Assembly (NCBI GenBank): GCA_937868025.1
Contig: CALMLJ010000541.1
Coordinates: forward strand, 1-37,148
From: an uncultured Acidimicrobiaceae bacterium
Lineage (GTDB): Bacteria; Actinomycetota; Acidimicrobiia; Acidimicrobiales; Microtrichaceae
Direction of reading: 5' to 3'
Length of the DNA stretch: 37,148 nt
Of this stretch, positions 22,646-30,136 are shown piece after piece (the first letter of the stretch is position 1; every line of letters begins with the position of its first letter). The position numbers and the translations under genes are program-made. The notes beneath the pieces were generated by a model. It did no database searches. It was not told the DNA's origin and saw nothing but the letters and a program-made list of their open reading frames with translations.

Positions 22646-23369
22646 GGAGATGACGACCCGAGGGCACGGCAGCGACCGCCGGTGTCCCGACCACCGCGGG
22701 GCTGATCGCGGGGTCGATCACCGACAGCGCACCGTTCGACCCCAACGACAGCTCCACCCGACGCGTCCGGGCGGCACCCCGACGACCGTCGGCACCGACG
22801 CGGAGCCGACGATCGGTCAACACCCCGTGGCCCACCTCGAGCCCGGCCCACTCGGTCGACTCGACGGTCAGTGTCAGATCGGCTTCGGTGGGCCAACGGA
22901 ACCGGCGGCGACCGTCGTCGACCGCGAGATCGACGACGATCGACCCCCGTTCGCGCGATCGCGCCGCCAGGCGCCGCGCATCAGTGGCGCTGACCTGGTG
23001 GACGGGATCGACGATGACGAGGTCGACCGCGTCGACCAGCGCCGCGACGACCGTGCCCCACTGACCGGTGGGCGGCTCGGCAACGAACACACTCCGCTCG
23101 AGCGACCAGCCGGCCCGGGCAGCTGCCGCCCATCCCCACGCCCCCACGCCGACGACCGCCACCCACGAACCCGCCTTCGACGCCTCGGCAACCGTGTGCA
23201 TGCAGATGCTCGCAGCCCCCGTCCCCCGCAACGACAGGCGGGACCCACGGGCCAGGCCCCCGAGGGGGAACACCGGCCGCAACGCCTCCGGTACCGGCAG
23301 CGTCCGCTCCCCCGACAGGACCGTCGGACGGAGACGTTCGACGATCTCGGCCAGCTCCGGGTTCACCAT
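22635..23369 (-). CDS. imuA': ImuA' (RecA-like mutasome subunit)
   Basis: 244 residues, similar in size and pattern to mycobacterial ImuA'. It has a RecA-like core (FPLGGLARGSRLSLRGTGAAS, WVAVVGVGAWGW, VDLVIVDPVHQVSATDARRL) but no functional Walker A: the GKT is missing in SLRGTGAAS. The Arg-rich stretch DGRRGAARTRRVELSLG near residue 200 resembles the family C-terminus. ImuA' is needed with ImuB for DnaE2-dependent mutagenesis. The start at ATG 23369 (MVNPELAEIVERL) is chosen because it matches the family N-terminus and the LexA box ends six bases upstream; a longer frame from 23435 would read through the operator. It is the first gene of the imuA'-imuB operon. Confidence 0.9.
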   Translation of the reverse strand: MVNPELAEIVERLRPTVLSGERTLPVPEALRPVFPLGGLARGSRLSLRGTGAASICMHTVAEASKAGSWVAVVGVGAWGWAAAARAGWSLERSVFVAEPPTGQWGTVVAALVDAVDLVIVDPVHQVSATDARRLAARSRERGSIVVDLAVDDGRRRFRWPTEADLTLTVESTEWAGLEVGHGVLTDRRLRVGADGRRGAARTRRVELSLGSNGALSVIDPAISPAVVGTPAVAAVPSGRHLRAV

Positions 23370-23374
23370 CCGTC

Positions 23375-23405
23375 CAGTATCGAACACCTGTTCGATACTG
23401 TGCAA
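23375..23405 (-). promoter_or_regulatory. SOS promoter of imuA'-imuB with LexA box
   Basis: CAGTATCGAACA and TGTTCGATACTG are perfect 12-base arms around CC (23375-23400), containing the LexA core CGAACACCTGTTCG at 23381-23394. On the minus strand a -35-like TTGCAC (23405-23400) and a -10-like GATACT (23381-23376) flank the box at 18 bases, and the ATG follows six bases after the -10. LexA bound here would sit between the two promoter elements. Confidence 0.88.
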
Positions 23406-23501
23406 GGGCCGTCCGGGCGCGTCGAGGACCACCACCGGATCTGCGGTGAGTGGTCACCAGGCGGTGATCACACGTCACCGCGAACCACTGGCGGGACGGG
23501 G

Positions 23502-23825
23502 TTACTCCGCCGGAGCGGGGAACTGCGGGACCTCGACGCCGGGGCGGTAGTACGTGTAGAGATCCTCGATGATCTCCTTGAGGCCCTCGGCAGTGTGGCC
23601 CTTGGCGATGTCGACACTCACGACCGAGCCGTTGATGTGGATGCCGTCGATGCCGCCGTGCTCGAGCAGGCGACGGGCCAGCACGTCGGGCGGACGATCG
23701 CCGACGATCGTGTCGCCCGGCTTGTAGCGCTCGTGGCCGGTGCCGGTGAGCACACGGTTGAGCTCGAACCGAACCACACCCGTGGTCGGTGACTGCTTCT
23801 CGATGACGGTGACCGGCTGTCCCAT
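23502..23825 (-). CDS. NifU/Nfu N-terminal-domain-like protein
   Basis: 107 residues. The pattern VVRFELNRVLTG, DVLARRLLEHGGIDGIHINGSVVSVDIAKGHTAEGLKEIIEDLYTYY resembles the Nfu N-terminal domain (Nfu_N), which in larger proteins accompanies an Fe-S scaffold domain. No CxxC scaffold domain is present here, so Fe-S carriage by this protein alone is unlikely. ATG 23825 opens with MGQPVTVIEKQSPTTG and has no clear Shine-Dalgarno; TACGCT lies nine bases upstream. It lies 86 bases after the GT39 gene on the same strand and 132 bases before the imuA' start. The domain call is moderate and the role unknown. Confidence 0.6.
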   Translation of the reverse strand: MGQPVTVIEKQSPTTGVVRFELNRVLTGTGHERYKPGDTIVGDRPPDVLARRLLEHGGIDGIHINGSVVSVDIAKGHTAEGLKEIIEDLYTYYRPGVEVPQFPAPAE

Positions 23826-23911
23826 AGCGTCCGCAGCGTAGCGGGCGGCGACGCTCCACCCGAAAACCACCCCCCGATGCCACCCGACCTGTCGAGGATT
23901 CGGGTCGGCGC

Positions 23912-26056
23912 TCAGGCGATCGGGGCGGTGAGGTCGTAGAGGGTGGAGCCGTCGATGGTCGTGGCGGTGAAGTTCTCCTGCACCCACGTGGCGATCTCCG
24001 ACGATGCGTCGCTGCCGCCCATCTGGTTTCCGAACCCGCCGCCGCCGAAGCCGCCACCGCCGATGAACCAGTGGATCTTCCCGTCGGCGACGTACTGCTG
24101 GAACTCGGCCAGCGTCGGCGACGGATCCGAGCCGTTGAACCCACCGATGGCCATGACCGGCAGTTCGGTCGCGAGCTGGTATCCCGAGGCGTTGTTGGAG
24201 CCGACCGCTGCTGCGACCCACGTGTAGCTCGAAGCGTCCTCGCTGAGCGCCGCGACGATCTCGGCGCCGGGAGTCACGGCGTCGAGCAACCCACCCATTC
24301 CGCCACCACCGCCGGGGCGGGCACCGAGCCCGCCGGGGAAGCCACCCGTCGTGCCACCGGGCGGGGTGGTACCGATGGCCGGTGGGTTCCCACCGGGGAA
24401 ACCACCCGGGAGCCCACCGGGCATCGTTCCGGTCATGCCGCCGGGGAAGCCACCCCGGCCGGGACCGAACCCGCCTCCCGTGACGGTCGGTCCCGCGGTG
24501 ACGATCGAACCGGTGTGGGGAGTGGCGACGGTCTGCAACGTCCACGCGGTCGGGCCGGCGAGTCCCGCCACGAGCGCCAGACCGGCGGCTCCGACTCCGA
24601 GCCAGTTGGCCGCCCGGTCACCCCAGAGGGGCCGCAACCAGGCCGCGGCGAGCAGGCCGCCGACGGCGGTTCCTCCGGCAACGAGGACGAGTGTCGAGAT
24701 CCAGGGGTTCCAGTCCGCGGCGCGGGCCAGAAGGACCCGTGCCCACCAGGTCGTCACACCGGCGATGACCGCCAGCGCCGTCATCGTCGCGGCGTGGGCC
24801 CGGGGGGACGTGGTGCGGTGCTGCCAGAGCGTCACGGCACCGATGCCCACGAGCGCAGCGACCGCCGGCGCCAGGGCGACGGTGTAGTAGGCGTGGAAGA
24901 TCCCGCTCATGAAGCTGAACACGGCGCCGGTGACGACGAGCCACGAACCCCACACCGCGATCGACGCACGTTGCAGGTCGCGGCGTGGTCGCCGCCACCA
25001 CACGACCAGCACTGCGGCGAGGAGGATCAGCGCCGCCGGGACCAGCCAGGTGATCTGACCGCCGATCTCGTTGCCGAACAGTCGACCGATCCCCGTCTCG
25101 CCCCACATGCCACCGCCGGGCCCGTTGCCCCCGCCGACGCTGCCGGTCTCGTTGCCGGTGAGCCGACCGAGACCGTTGTACCCGAGGGTCAGCTCGAGGA
25201 TGGAGTTGTCCTGGGATCCACCGACGTAGGGCCGCATGCTCGCCGGCACCAGCTCGACGATGGCGATCCACCAGCCGGCGGACACGACCATCGCTGCGGC
25301 GGCGATCGCCAGGTCACGGATGCGTCGCCAGAACCCGTTGCCGCCGAACGCGAGATGCGCCGCACCGAGCCCCGGCACGATCAACAGCACCTGGAGCTGC
25401 TTGGTGAGGAACCCGAACCCGACGGCCACGCCCGTGGCGACGAACCACTTCCACGCACCGCTCTCGATGGCCCGGAGGGCGAAGTAGGCGGCGATCACCA
25501 TGAGGAGCGTCAGGAGCGCGTCGGGGTTGTTGAAGCGGAACATCAGCGCCGCGACCGGGGTCAACGCCATCACGACACCCGCCAGCAACGCCGCGTGGGC
25601 GCTGAACCAGCGGCGAACCGCGGCGTACAGCACACCGACGGTGGCGACGCCCATCAACGCCTGTGGCAGCAGGATGCTGAACGAGCTCAGCCCCAGGACC
25701 CGGACCGACAGCGCCATCGGCCACAACGACATCGGGGGCTTGTCGACGGTGATGGAGTTCGCGGCGTCGGACGAGCCGTAGAAGAACGCCTTCCAGCTCT
25801 GCGACCCGGCCTGCACGGCCGCGGAGTAGAAGGCGTTCGCCCATCCCGACTCCGACAGGGTCCAGAGGTACAGCACGGCGGTGCCGACCAGGAGTCCGAC
25901 GAGGGCCGGCCGGGCCCACACCGGGTCGTCGTCACGCCCCCGGACCACACGACGAAGGCGCGCCGACCGGTGCTGTTGGGCTGCAGCCGCCGGCTCCATC
26001 GGCGGTTGCACCGCAGCACGGGCAGTGGCGGGGACCGGGTGATCGGCAACCGTCAT
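23912..26056 (-). CDS. GT39/ArnT-like membrane glycosyltransferase with Gly-rich linker
   Basis: 714 residues. A cytoplasmic start is followed by about 11-12 membrane helices; the first loop carries SLSESGW-type residues (WTLSESGWANAFYSAAVQAG) and ITVDKPPMSLW, and RFNNPDALLTLLM follows, the pattern of dolichol/polyprenyl-phosphate-sugar-dependent GT39 enzymes. After the last helix comes a Gly/Pro/Phe-rich stretch (repeats of GGFPGG and GGLPGG, nucleotides about 24285-24480). A folded C-terminal domain of about 115 residues follows (ATELPVMAIGGFNGSDPSPT, GKIHWFIGGGGFGGGGFG), probably outside the membrane. It should transfer a sugar from a lipid phosphate carrier. It overlaps the GT2-GtrA gene by four bases (ATGA), so that enzyme probably makes its donor. 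Start 26056 follows from this coupling, although the frame is open upstream. Confidence 0.9.
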   Translation of the reverse strand: MTVADHPVPATARAAVQPPMEPAAAAQQHRSARLRRVVRGRDDDPVWARPALVGLLVGTAVLYLWTLSESGWANAFYSAAVQAGSQSWKAFFYGSSDAANSITVDKPPMSLWPMALSVRVLGLSSFSILLPQALMGVATVGVLYAAVRRWFSAHAALLAGVVMALTPVAALMFRFNNPDALLTLLMVIAAYFALRAIESGAWKWFVATGVAVGFGFLTKQLQVLLIVPGLGAAHLAFGGNGFWRRIRDLAIAAAAMVVSAGWWIAIVELVPASMRPYVGGSQDNSILELTLGYNGLGRLTGNETGSVGGGNGPGGGMWGETGIGRLFGNEIGGQITWLVPAALILLAAVLVVWWRRPRRDLQRASIAVWGSWLVVTGAVFSFMSGIFHAYYTVALAPAVAALVGIGAVTLWQHRTTSPRAHAATMTALAVIAGVTTWWARVLLARAADWNPWISTLVLVAGGTAVGGLLAAAWLRPLWGDRAANWLGVGAAGLALVAGLAGPTAWTLQTVATPHTGSIVTAGPTVTGGGFGPGRGGFPGGMTGTMPGGLPGGFPGGNPPAIGTTPPGGTTGGFPGGLGARPGGGGGMGGLLDAVTPGAEIVAALSEDASSYTWVAAAVGSNNASGYQLATELPVMAIGGFNGSDPSPTLAEFQQYVADGKIHWFIGGGGFGGGGFGNQMGGSDASSEIATWVQENFTATTIDGSTLYDLTAPIA

Positions 26057-27267
26057 GGCTGCACCTCCGTGGACGTGATCGGCGTGTGGCTGAGGACGGT
26101 GAATCGGGCGACCGTGGTGAGTGACCACGTCGCCAGCAGGGCGAGGAGCTCGACGAGGTGATCGGTGGGGCTGATCGCCGACAGGACGAACGTCGAGACG
26201 ACGAGCCCGACCAGGTAGATCGCCCCGGCGCGGAGGTAGTCGCTCGAACGGCCCAAGCGCCCGCGGCGCCCGAACGTGAACCGGCGATTGGCCCAGGCGT
26301 TGACGGCCACGGTCGCCGTCACGGCGACGACGTTCGCGAGCACCGCGCCGAGCGGTTCGCGGAGGGCCAGGAAGAGCCCCGCGGAGACTCCGGTGCTGAT
26401 CGTGCCGATCAGTCCGAACACGACGAGCTGGCGACCCATCTGGTCGGCGAGCTCGGCGCGCCCGTAGGTGGCGCCGTCGATCCGTCCGGCGCCGCGGAGG
26501 AACCGCCACGCCATGCGGGCCATGCCGGCCAGGTCGCGGCGGGCCGTCTGTGCGACCCGGACGCGGCTGTCGGGATCGTCGACCCAGTCGACGGGCACCT
26601 CGTGGATGCGCAGCCCGTTGTGCTCGGCGACGAGCAGCAGTTCGGTGTCGAAGAACCACTCGTCGTCGTCGATCTGGGGCAACAGGGCCGCTGCGGCATC
26701 GGCGCGCAGGGCCTTGAAGCCGCACTGGGCGTCGTGGAAGTGGGTCGCGAACACCGTGTGCAGCAGCAGGTTGTAGGAGCGGGAGATGAACTCGCGTTTG
26801 GGACCGCGCGCCACCGACGCGCCCGACGCCAACCGTGATCCGATGGCCACGTCGGAGTGACCCGTGACCAGGGGCGCAACGAGCGGCAGGAGCGCATCGA
26901 GTCCCGTGGACAGGTCGACGTCCATGTAGGCGAGCATCGGCGAGTCGCTCTCACCCCACGCGGTGCGGAGCGCGAGGCCCCGGCCCTTGCGATCGAGGTG
27001 CCGCACCCGCACCCCCTCCAGCCGGCCGGCCAGGGCGGTGGCCGTCTGCATCGTCGAGTCGGTCGAGCCGTTGTCGACGATGGTGATCCGCCAGCTGAAG
27101 GGCATGGTGGTGCGGAGGTGGGCGGCGAGTCGCTCGACGTTGGCGTCGAGCACGTGGGCTTCGTTGTAGACGGGCACCACGATGTCGAGCGTCGGCGCAA
27201 CGACCGGGGCCGCCGCCGGCTGCGCCGTGACCGCGGTGGTCGGCTCGGGGTCGTGGACGGTGGTCAT
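26053..27267 (-). CDS. Family 2 glycosyltransferase fused to GtrA membrane domain
   Basis: 404 residues. Residues about 30-265 are a GT2 domain: LDIVVPVYNEAHVLDANVERL, the strand ITIVDNGSTDSTM, AYMDVDLSTGLDALLPL (DxD metal site) and AQCGFKALRADAAAALLP. Residues about 280-400 are a GtrA domain with four helices and the typical VAVNAWANRRFTFGRRGRLGRS. GT2 proteins of this DPM1-like type move a sugar from a nucleotide to polyprenyl phosphate, and GtrA domains help present or flip the product. The downstream gene, overlapping by four bases, is a GT39 enzyme that would use the lipid-linked sugar. ATG 27267 is used; GATCGT lies seven bases upstream as a weak leaderless -10. The sugar is unknown. 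Confidence 0.92.
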   Translation of the reverse strand: MTTVHDPEPTTAVTAQPAAAPVVAPTLDIVVPVYNEAHVLDANVERLAAHLRTTMPFSWRITIVDNGSTDSTMQTATALAGRLEGVRVRHLDRKGRGLALRTAWGESDSPMLAYMDVDLSTGLDALLPLVAPLVTGHSDVAIGSRLASGASVARGPKREFISRSYNLLLHTVFATHFHDAQCGFKALRADAAAALLPQIDDDEWFFDTELLLVAEHNGLRIHEVPVDWVDDPDSRVRVAQTARRDLAGMARMAWRFLRGAGRIDGATYGRAELADQMGRQLVVFGLIGTISTGVSAGLFLALREPLGAVLANVVAVTATVAVNAWANRRFTFGRRGRLGRSSDYLRAGAIYLVGLVVSTFVLSAISPTDHLVELLALLATWSLTTVARFTVLSHTPITSTEVQP

Positions 27268-27383
27268 GGAACCAACGATCGGCCCCGGCCATCGGACGGC
27301 GCTCAGAGGTTCCTGGGAACTCCCGCAGAACTGCTCACGCCGCGGGCATCCCCGTCGAGCGGCTCAGGAGCGCCGGGAGAACG

Positions 27384-28424
27384 TCAGAGCGAGTCGGTCG
27401 AGAAGGTGTCGCACTGCTCGGAATCGCCCGAGTCGTAGCCCTTCTTGAACCAGCGGGACCGCTGCGCCGACGTGCCGTGTGTGAATCCCTCGGGGTTCAC
27501 GCGCCCCGTCGCCGACTTCTGGATCGAGTCGTCGCCAACTCCTGCGGCGGCCCGCAACGCCTCGTCGATGTCACCGTCGTCGAGCCGCTTGGTCGGATCG
27601 GACTCACCGCGCTCGTAGCGCGTATGGGCCCAGACCCCGGCGAGACAGTCGGCCTGCAGCTCGGTCCGCACCGAGAGGCCGTCAGGCCCGTTGGCGGCAC
27701 CGGGATCGTCCTCCTCGAGCCGACGCACCTGCGCCGAGATACCGAGCTCGTTCTGCACGTGGTGCCCGACCTCATGCGCGATCACATACGCCTGGGCGAA
27801 GTCACCCGCAGCACCGAACCGCGTCGCCAGCTCCTCGAAGAACGTCAGGTCGATGTACACCAGCTGGTCGCCCGGACAGTAGAACGGCCCCATGTCCGAG
27901 CTCGCCTGCCCGCACGCGGTGTTCACACCACCGGTGAACAACACGAGCTTCGTGCGGTCGTAACGCTTGGAGGCCTCGTCGAACTGCTGCTCCCAGACGT
28001 TGTTGGTGTCGGTGATGAGCACGTTGGCGAACTGGGTCAGTTCGGGATCGGGGTCGTCCGCGGCCGGAAGCGACGCGTCGGCGACATCGCCCGAGCCGGG
28101 CAATGCTCCGCCGCCGGACATACCCGGCAGGTTGTCGAGACCGGCAGTGGACACGTCGAACCCGCCGCCCGACATGATCTTCGGGAGGAGGAACACCGCG
28201 GCCAACACGAGGAGGACCCCGACGACGCCACCCTTGCGGCCCTTGCCGCCGAACATTCCGCCGAGCACCCCACCGAGGCCGCCGCCACCGGCACCTCCAC
28301 CGCCCGCCCCGCCGAGCGCACCGCCCAGGACGTCGCCCAGGCCGCCGAGCCCACCAGCGGGGTCACCGGCACCGCGCTGATCGATCATGTCGGAGGACTT
28401 CGCCTCGTCCTTGTCCCATTCCAT
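27384..28424 (-). CDS. Neutral zinc metallopeptidase (YpfJ/Zn_peptidase family)
   Basis: 346 residues. The cytoplasmic start MEWDKDEAKSSDMIDQRG is followed by a Gly-rich stretch (about 20-65), one membrane helix (GVVGVLLVLAAVFLLPKIM) and an extracytoplasmic catalytic domain. The zinc motif HEVGHH lies in YVIAHEVGHHVQNELG. Other family blocks are GQASSDMGPFYCPGDQLVYIDLTFFEEL and ELQADCLAGVWAH (third zinc ligand region), ending AQRSRWFKKGYDSGD. The family is widespread but its substrate is not established. AGGAGG (28429-28434) four bases upstream fixes ATG 28424. The small membrane protein gene ends 10 bases upstream on the same strand, so the two form an operon. Confidence 0.93.
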   Translation of the reverse strand: MEWDKDEAKSSDMIDQRGAGDPAGGLGGLGDVLGGALGGAGGGGAGGGGLGGVLGGMFGGKGRKGGVVGVLLVLAAVFLLPKIMSGGGFDVSTAGLDNLPGMSGGGALPGSGDVADASLPAADDPDPELTQFANVLITDTNNVWEQQFDEASKRYDRTKLVLFTGGVNTACGQASSDMGPFYCPGDQLVYIDLTFFEELATRFGAAGDFAQAYVIAHEVGHHVQNELGISAQVRRLEEDDPGAANGPDGLSVRTELQADCLAGVWAHTRYERGESDPTKRLDDGDIDEALRAAAGVGDDSIQKSATGRVNPEGFTHGTSAQRSRWFKKGYDSGDSEQCDTFSTDSL

Positions 28425-28433
28425 GGAGCCTCC

Positions 28434-28898
28434 TCAGGCGCGCGTCGTCGCCGGATCGACGACATCGGTACCGGTGGAGGGCCGGTGATGGTCGGAGGTG
28501 GCGTCGGGGTCACCAAGAGAGGCACCGTCGACGGCGGCCAGCGACCGCGTCGAACGCATGGCCCAGAGGGCCAACGAGATCGAGATGGCGGCGAGCACGA
28601 GGTGCACGACGACGAAGCCGACCGAGTAGTCGCCGAGCGGGATGGTGACGATGCGAGTGGCCCACAGCGCGATCGAGGCCCAGCCGGCCACCGACACCAA
28701 CCGGTGAGCGAGCGGCGCCGGCATCGGTCGCACGGCAACGACGGCGACCACCAGTCCGACGACGACGAACCCGATGGCGCGAGCCAGGTCGACCCCGTCG
28801 CCACCGTCCTTTTCGACGATGTTGTAGATGCGGTTGGCCCAGACGAGCAGGGTCCACATCGCGAACACGGCGACCGCCAACGGTTTGCAACGGAACAT
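28434..28898 (-). CDS. Small four-helix membrane protein, unknown function
   Basis: 154 residues with four hydrophobic segments (AVAVFAMWTLLVWANRIYN, AIGFVVVGLVVAVVAV, VAGWASIALWATRIVTI, GFVVVHLVLAAISISLALWAM) and a polar C-terminal tail of about 40 residues. The repeated W-A-x-R-I pattern (WANRIYN and WATRIVT) suggests an internal duplication of two-helix units. No family was recognised. It is 10 bases upstream of the zinc peptidase gene, whose ribosome-binding site overlaps its 3' end, so co-expression is likely. No Shine-Dalgarno precedes ATG 28898; TAACCT lies eight bases upstream. It is divergent from the GYF-like gene. Confidence 0.72.
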   Translation of the reverse strand: MFRCKPLAVAVFAMWTLLVWANRIYNIVEKDGGDGVDLARAIGFVVVGLVVAVVAVRPMPAPLAHRLVSVAGWASIALWATRIVTIPLGDYSVGFVVVHLVLAAISISLALWAMRSTRSLAAVDGASLGDPDATSDHHRPSTGTDVVDPATTRA

Positions 28899-29016
28899 GA
28901 GCCGGGAGGTTAGTTGCCGACCCCGCGTCGCCGTCCATCGGTGGGAGGATCACGGCGCGCGTAAAAAAGCCCACGGAAGGATTTACCCGGCGGAAGTGCT
29001 GTGGGAGGCTCTCGGC

Positions 29017-30087
29017 ATGAGCACGCTTCCCCCTCCCGATGTGCCCGCCATCTTCTGGATCGACGGCGCCGGCCAGCAGCAGGGCCCCGAGCCCCTCGCC
29101 ACGGTGATCGAGCGCATCGCCCACGACCAGATCCCGTCCACGACCCCGGTCTGGTGGCAGGGCGCGGTGAACTGGTCGCCGTTCAACTCGAACGCCGAGT
29201 TGGCCGCGGCGCTCGCCACTCGCCTGGCACCCGCGCCGGCACCCGCCCCTGCGCCCGAGCCCCAGGTCGCGACCCAGTCGCCGTTCGCGGCGACCACGTC
29301 GTCACCGTTCAGCTCCCCGGCACCGTCGGAATCCACGTCGGTCTTCGGGTCGCCCGCCTCGTTCGAACAGCCGGTCACCTTCGAGGCCCCGGTGACGTCG
29401 CCGTTCGAGGCACCCGCCACGATCGAGATCCCGGCGGCGGCAGCGACGTTCGACGCGGCGGCGCCGGTGGTCGCCGACCCCACCCCCACCTTCGACACTG
29501 CCTCGGCACCGGTCACCTACGACGCTCCCACCACCGGCTTCGACGCTCCGGCGGCCGCCGACGCTCCTGTGGCCGTCGAGATCCCCGTCGCCGAGGCCGC
29601 GCCGGTCGTGTCCGACGTCCCCGAGGTCATCGTGCCCGACGAGCCCGTCGTCGCCGCTCCGTCGCTCCAGCTCGGCGACGCCGCCGAACTCGAGTCGACG
29701 TTCGCGTCGCTCACGGAGCGGTCCTCGGCCTTCGACGCGGAGGTCGCCCGGGCCGCAGCGCTCGACAACACCGTCGCCGGCCTCGTGCGCCAAGCGCTGG
29801 GCGAGCTCGGCTTCAGTATCGACGAGTCGCTCACGTCCGACGACTACCACAGCTTCCGTCTGTCCGAGCCCGGAGGAGCGGTCGCCTCCCTCGCCATCCA
29901 GCGGGTCCCTGCCGCCATCGACGTCGCTGCCGCGACCGAGCGCCCGATCGCGTGCTTCGTGGACCGCGCCGGACGGGCATCGGTCGGCCTCTTCGTCGGC
30001 GACTACCTCACCGACGACGGCACCGACCAGGCGCTCTTCACCAAGCACCTGGCGAGCGTCGTCAACGCCGCCGGCACGGCGAGCTGA
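29017..30087 (+). CDS. GYF-like domain protein with low-complexity middle
   Basis: 356 residues in three parts. Residues 1-60 resemble a bacterial GYF_2 (DUF4339-like) domain: IFWIDGAGQQQGPEPLATVIERIAHDQIPSTTPVWWQGAVNWSPF, where Trp and Gly-Pro positions match the usual W-Y/F..G..GP..W pattern. Residues about 65-215 are Ala/Pro/Val-rich low complexity with repeats (TFDA, TYDAP, FDAP), likely disordered. The C-terminal 130 residues form a folded domain (VRQALGELGFSIDESLTSDDYHSFRLSEPG, CFVDRAGRASVGLFVGDYLTDDGTDQALFTKHL) not recognised as a known family. No membrane helix or signal peptide was seen. GGGAGG (29003-29008) eight bases upstream supports ATG 29017. It may be a docking or adaptor protein; this is inference. 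Confidence 0.7.
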   Translation: MSTLPPPDVPAIFWIDGAGQQQGPEPLATVIERIAHDQIPSTTPVWWQGAVNWSPFNSNAELAAALATRLAPAPAPAPAPEPQVATQSPFAATTSSPFSSPAPSESTSVFGSPASFEQPVTFEAPVTSPFEAPATIEIPAAAATFDAAAPVVADPTPTFDTASAPVTYDAPTTGFDAPAAADAPVAVEIPVAEAAPVVSDVPEVIVPDEPVVAAPSLQLGDAAELESTFASLTERSSAFDAEVARAAALDNTVAGLVRQALGELGFSIDESLTSDDYHSFRLSEPGGAVASLAIQRVPAAIDVAAATERPIACFVDRAGRASVGLFVGDYLTDDGTDQALFTKHLASVVNAAGTAS

Positions 30088-30107
30088 ATCGGTCGGCCGT
30101 TCGCTGC

Positions 30108-30125
30108 GCCGCCGGGCCCGGCGGC
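30108..30125. terminator. GC palindrome between convergent genes
   Basis: GCCGCCGGG and CCCGGCGGC form a perfect 18-base palindrome in the 49-base gap between the GYF-like gene (stop 30087) and the cyclase gene (stop 30137). Position between convergent stops suggests a bidirectional terminator; no T-run follows. Confidence 0.45.
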
Positions 30126-30136
30126 TGACGGCGACG

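Noticed and set aside
23912..26725. 937-codon version of the GT39 protein
   Set aside because: The first 223 residues are a shadow of the GT2-GtrA gene. The ATGA overlap at 26053-26056 marks the true start.
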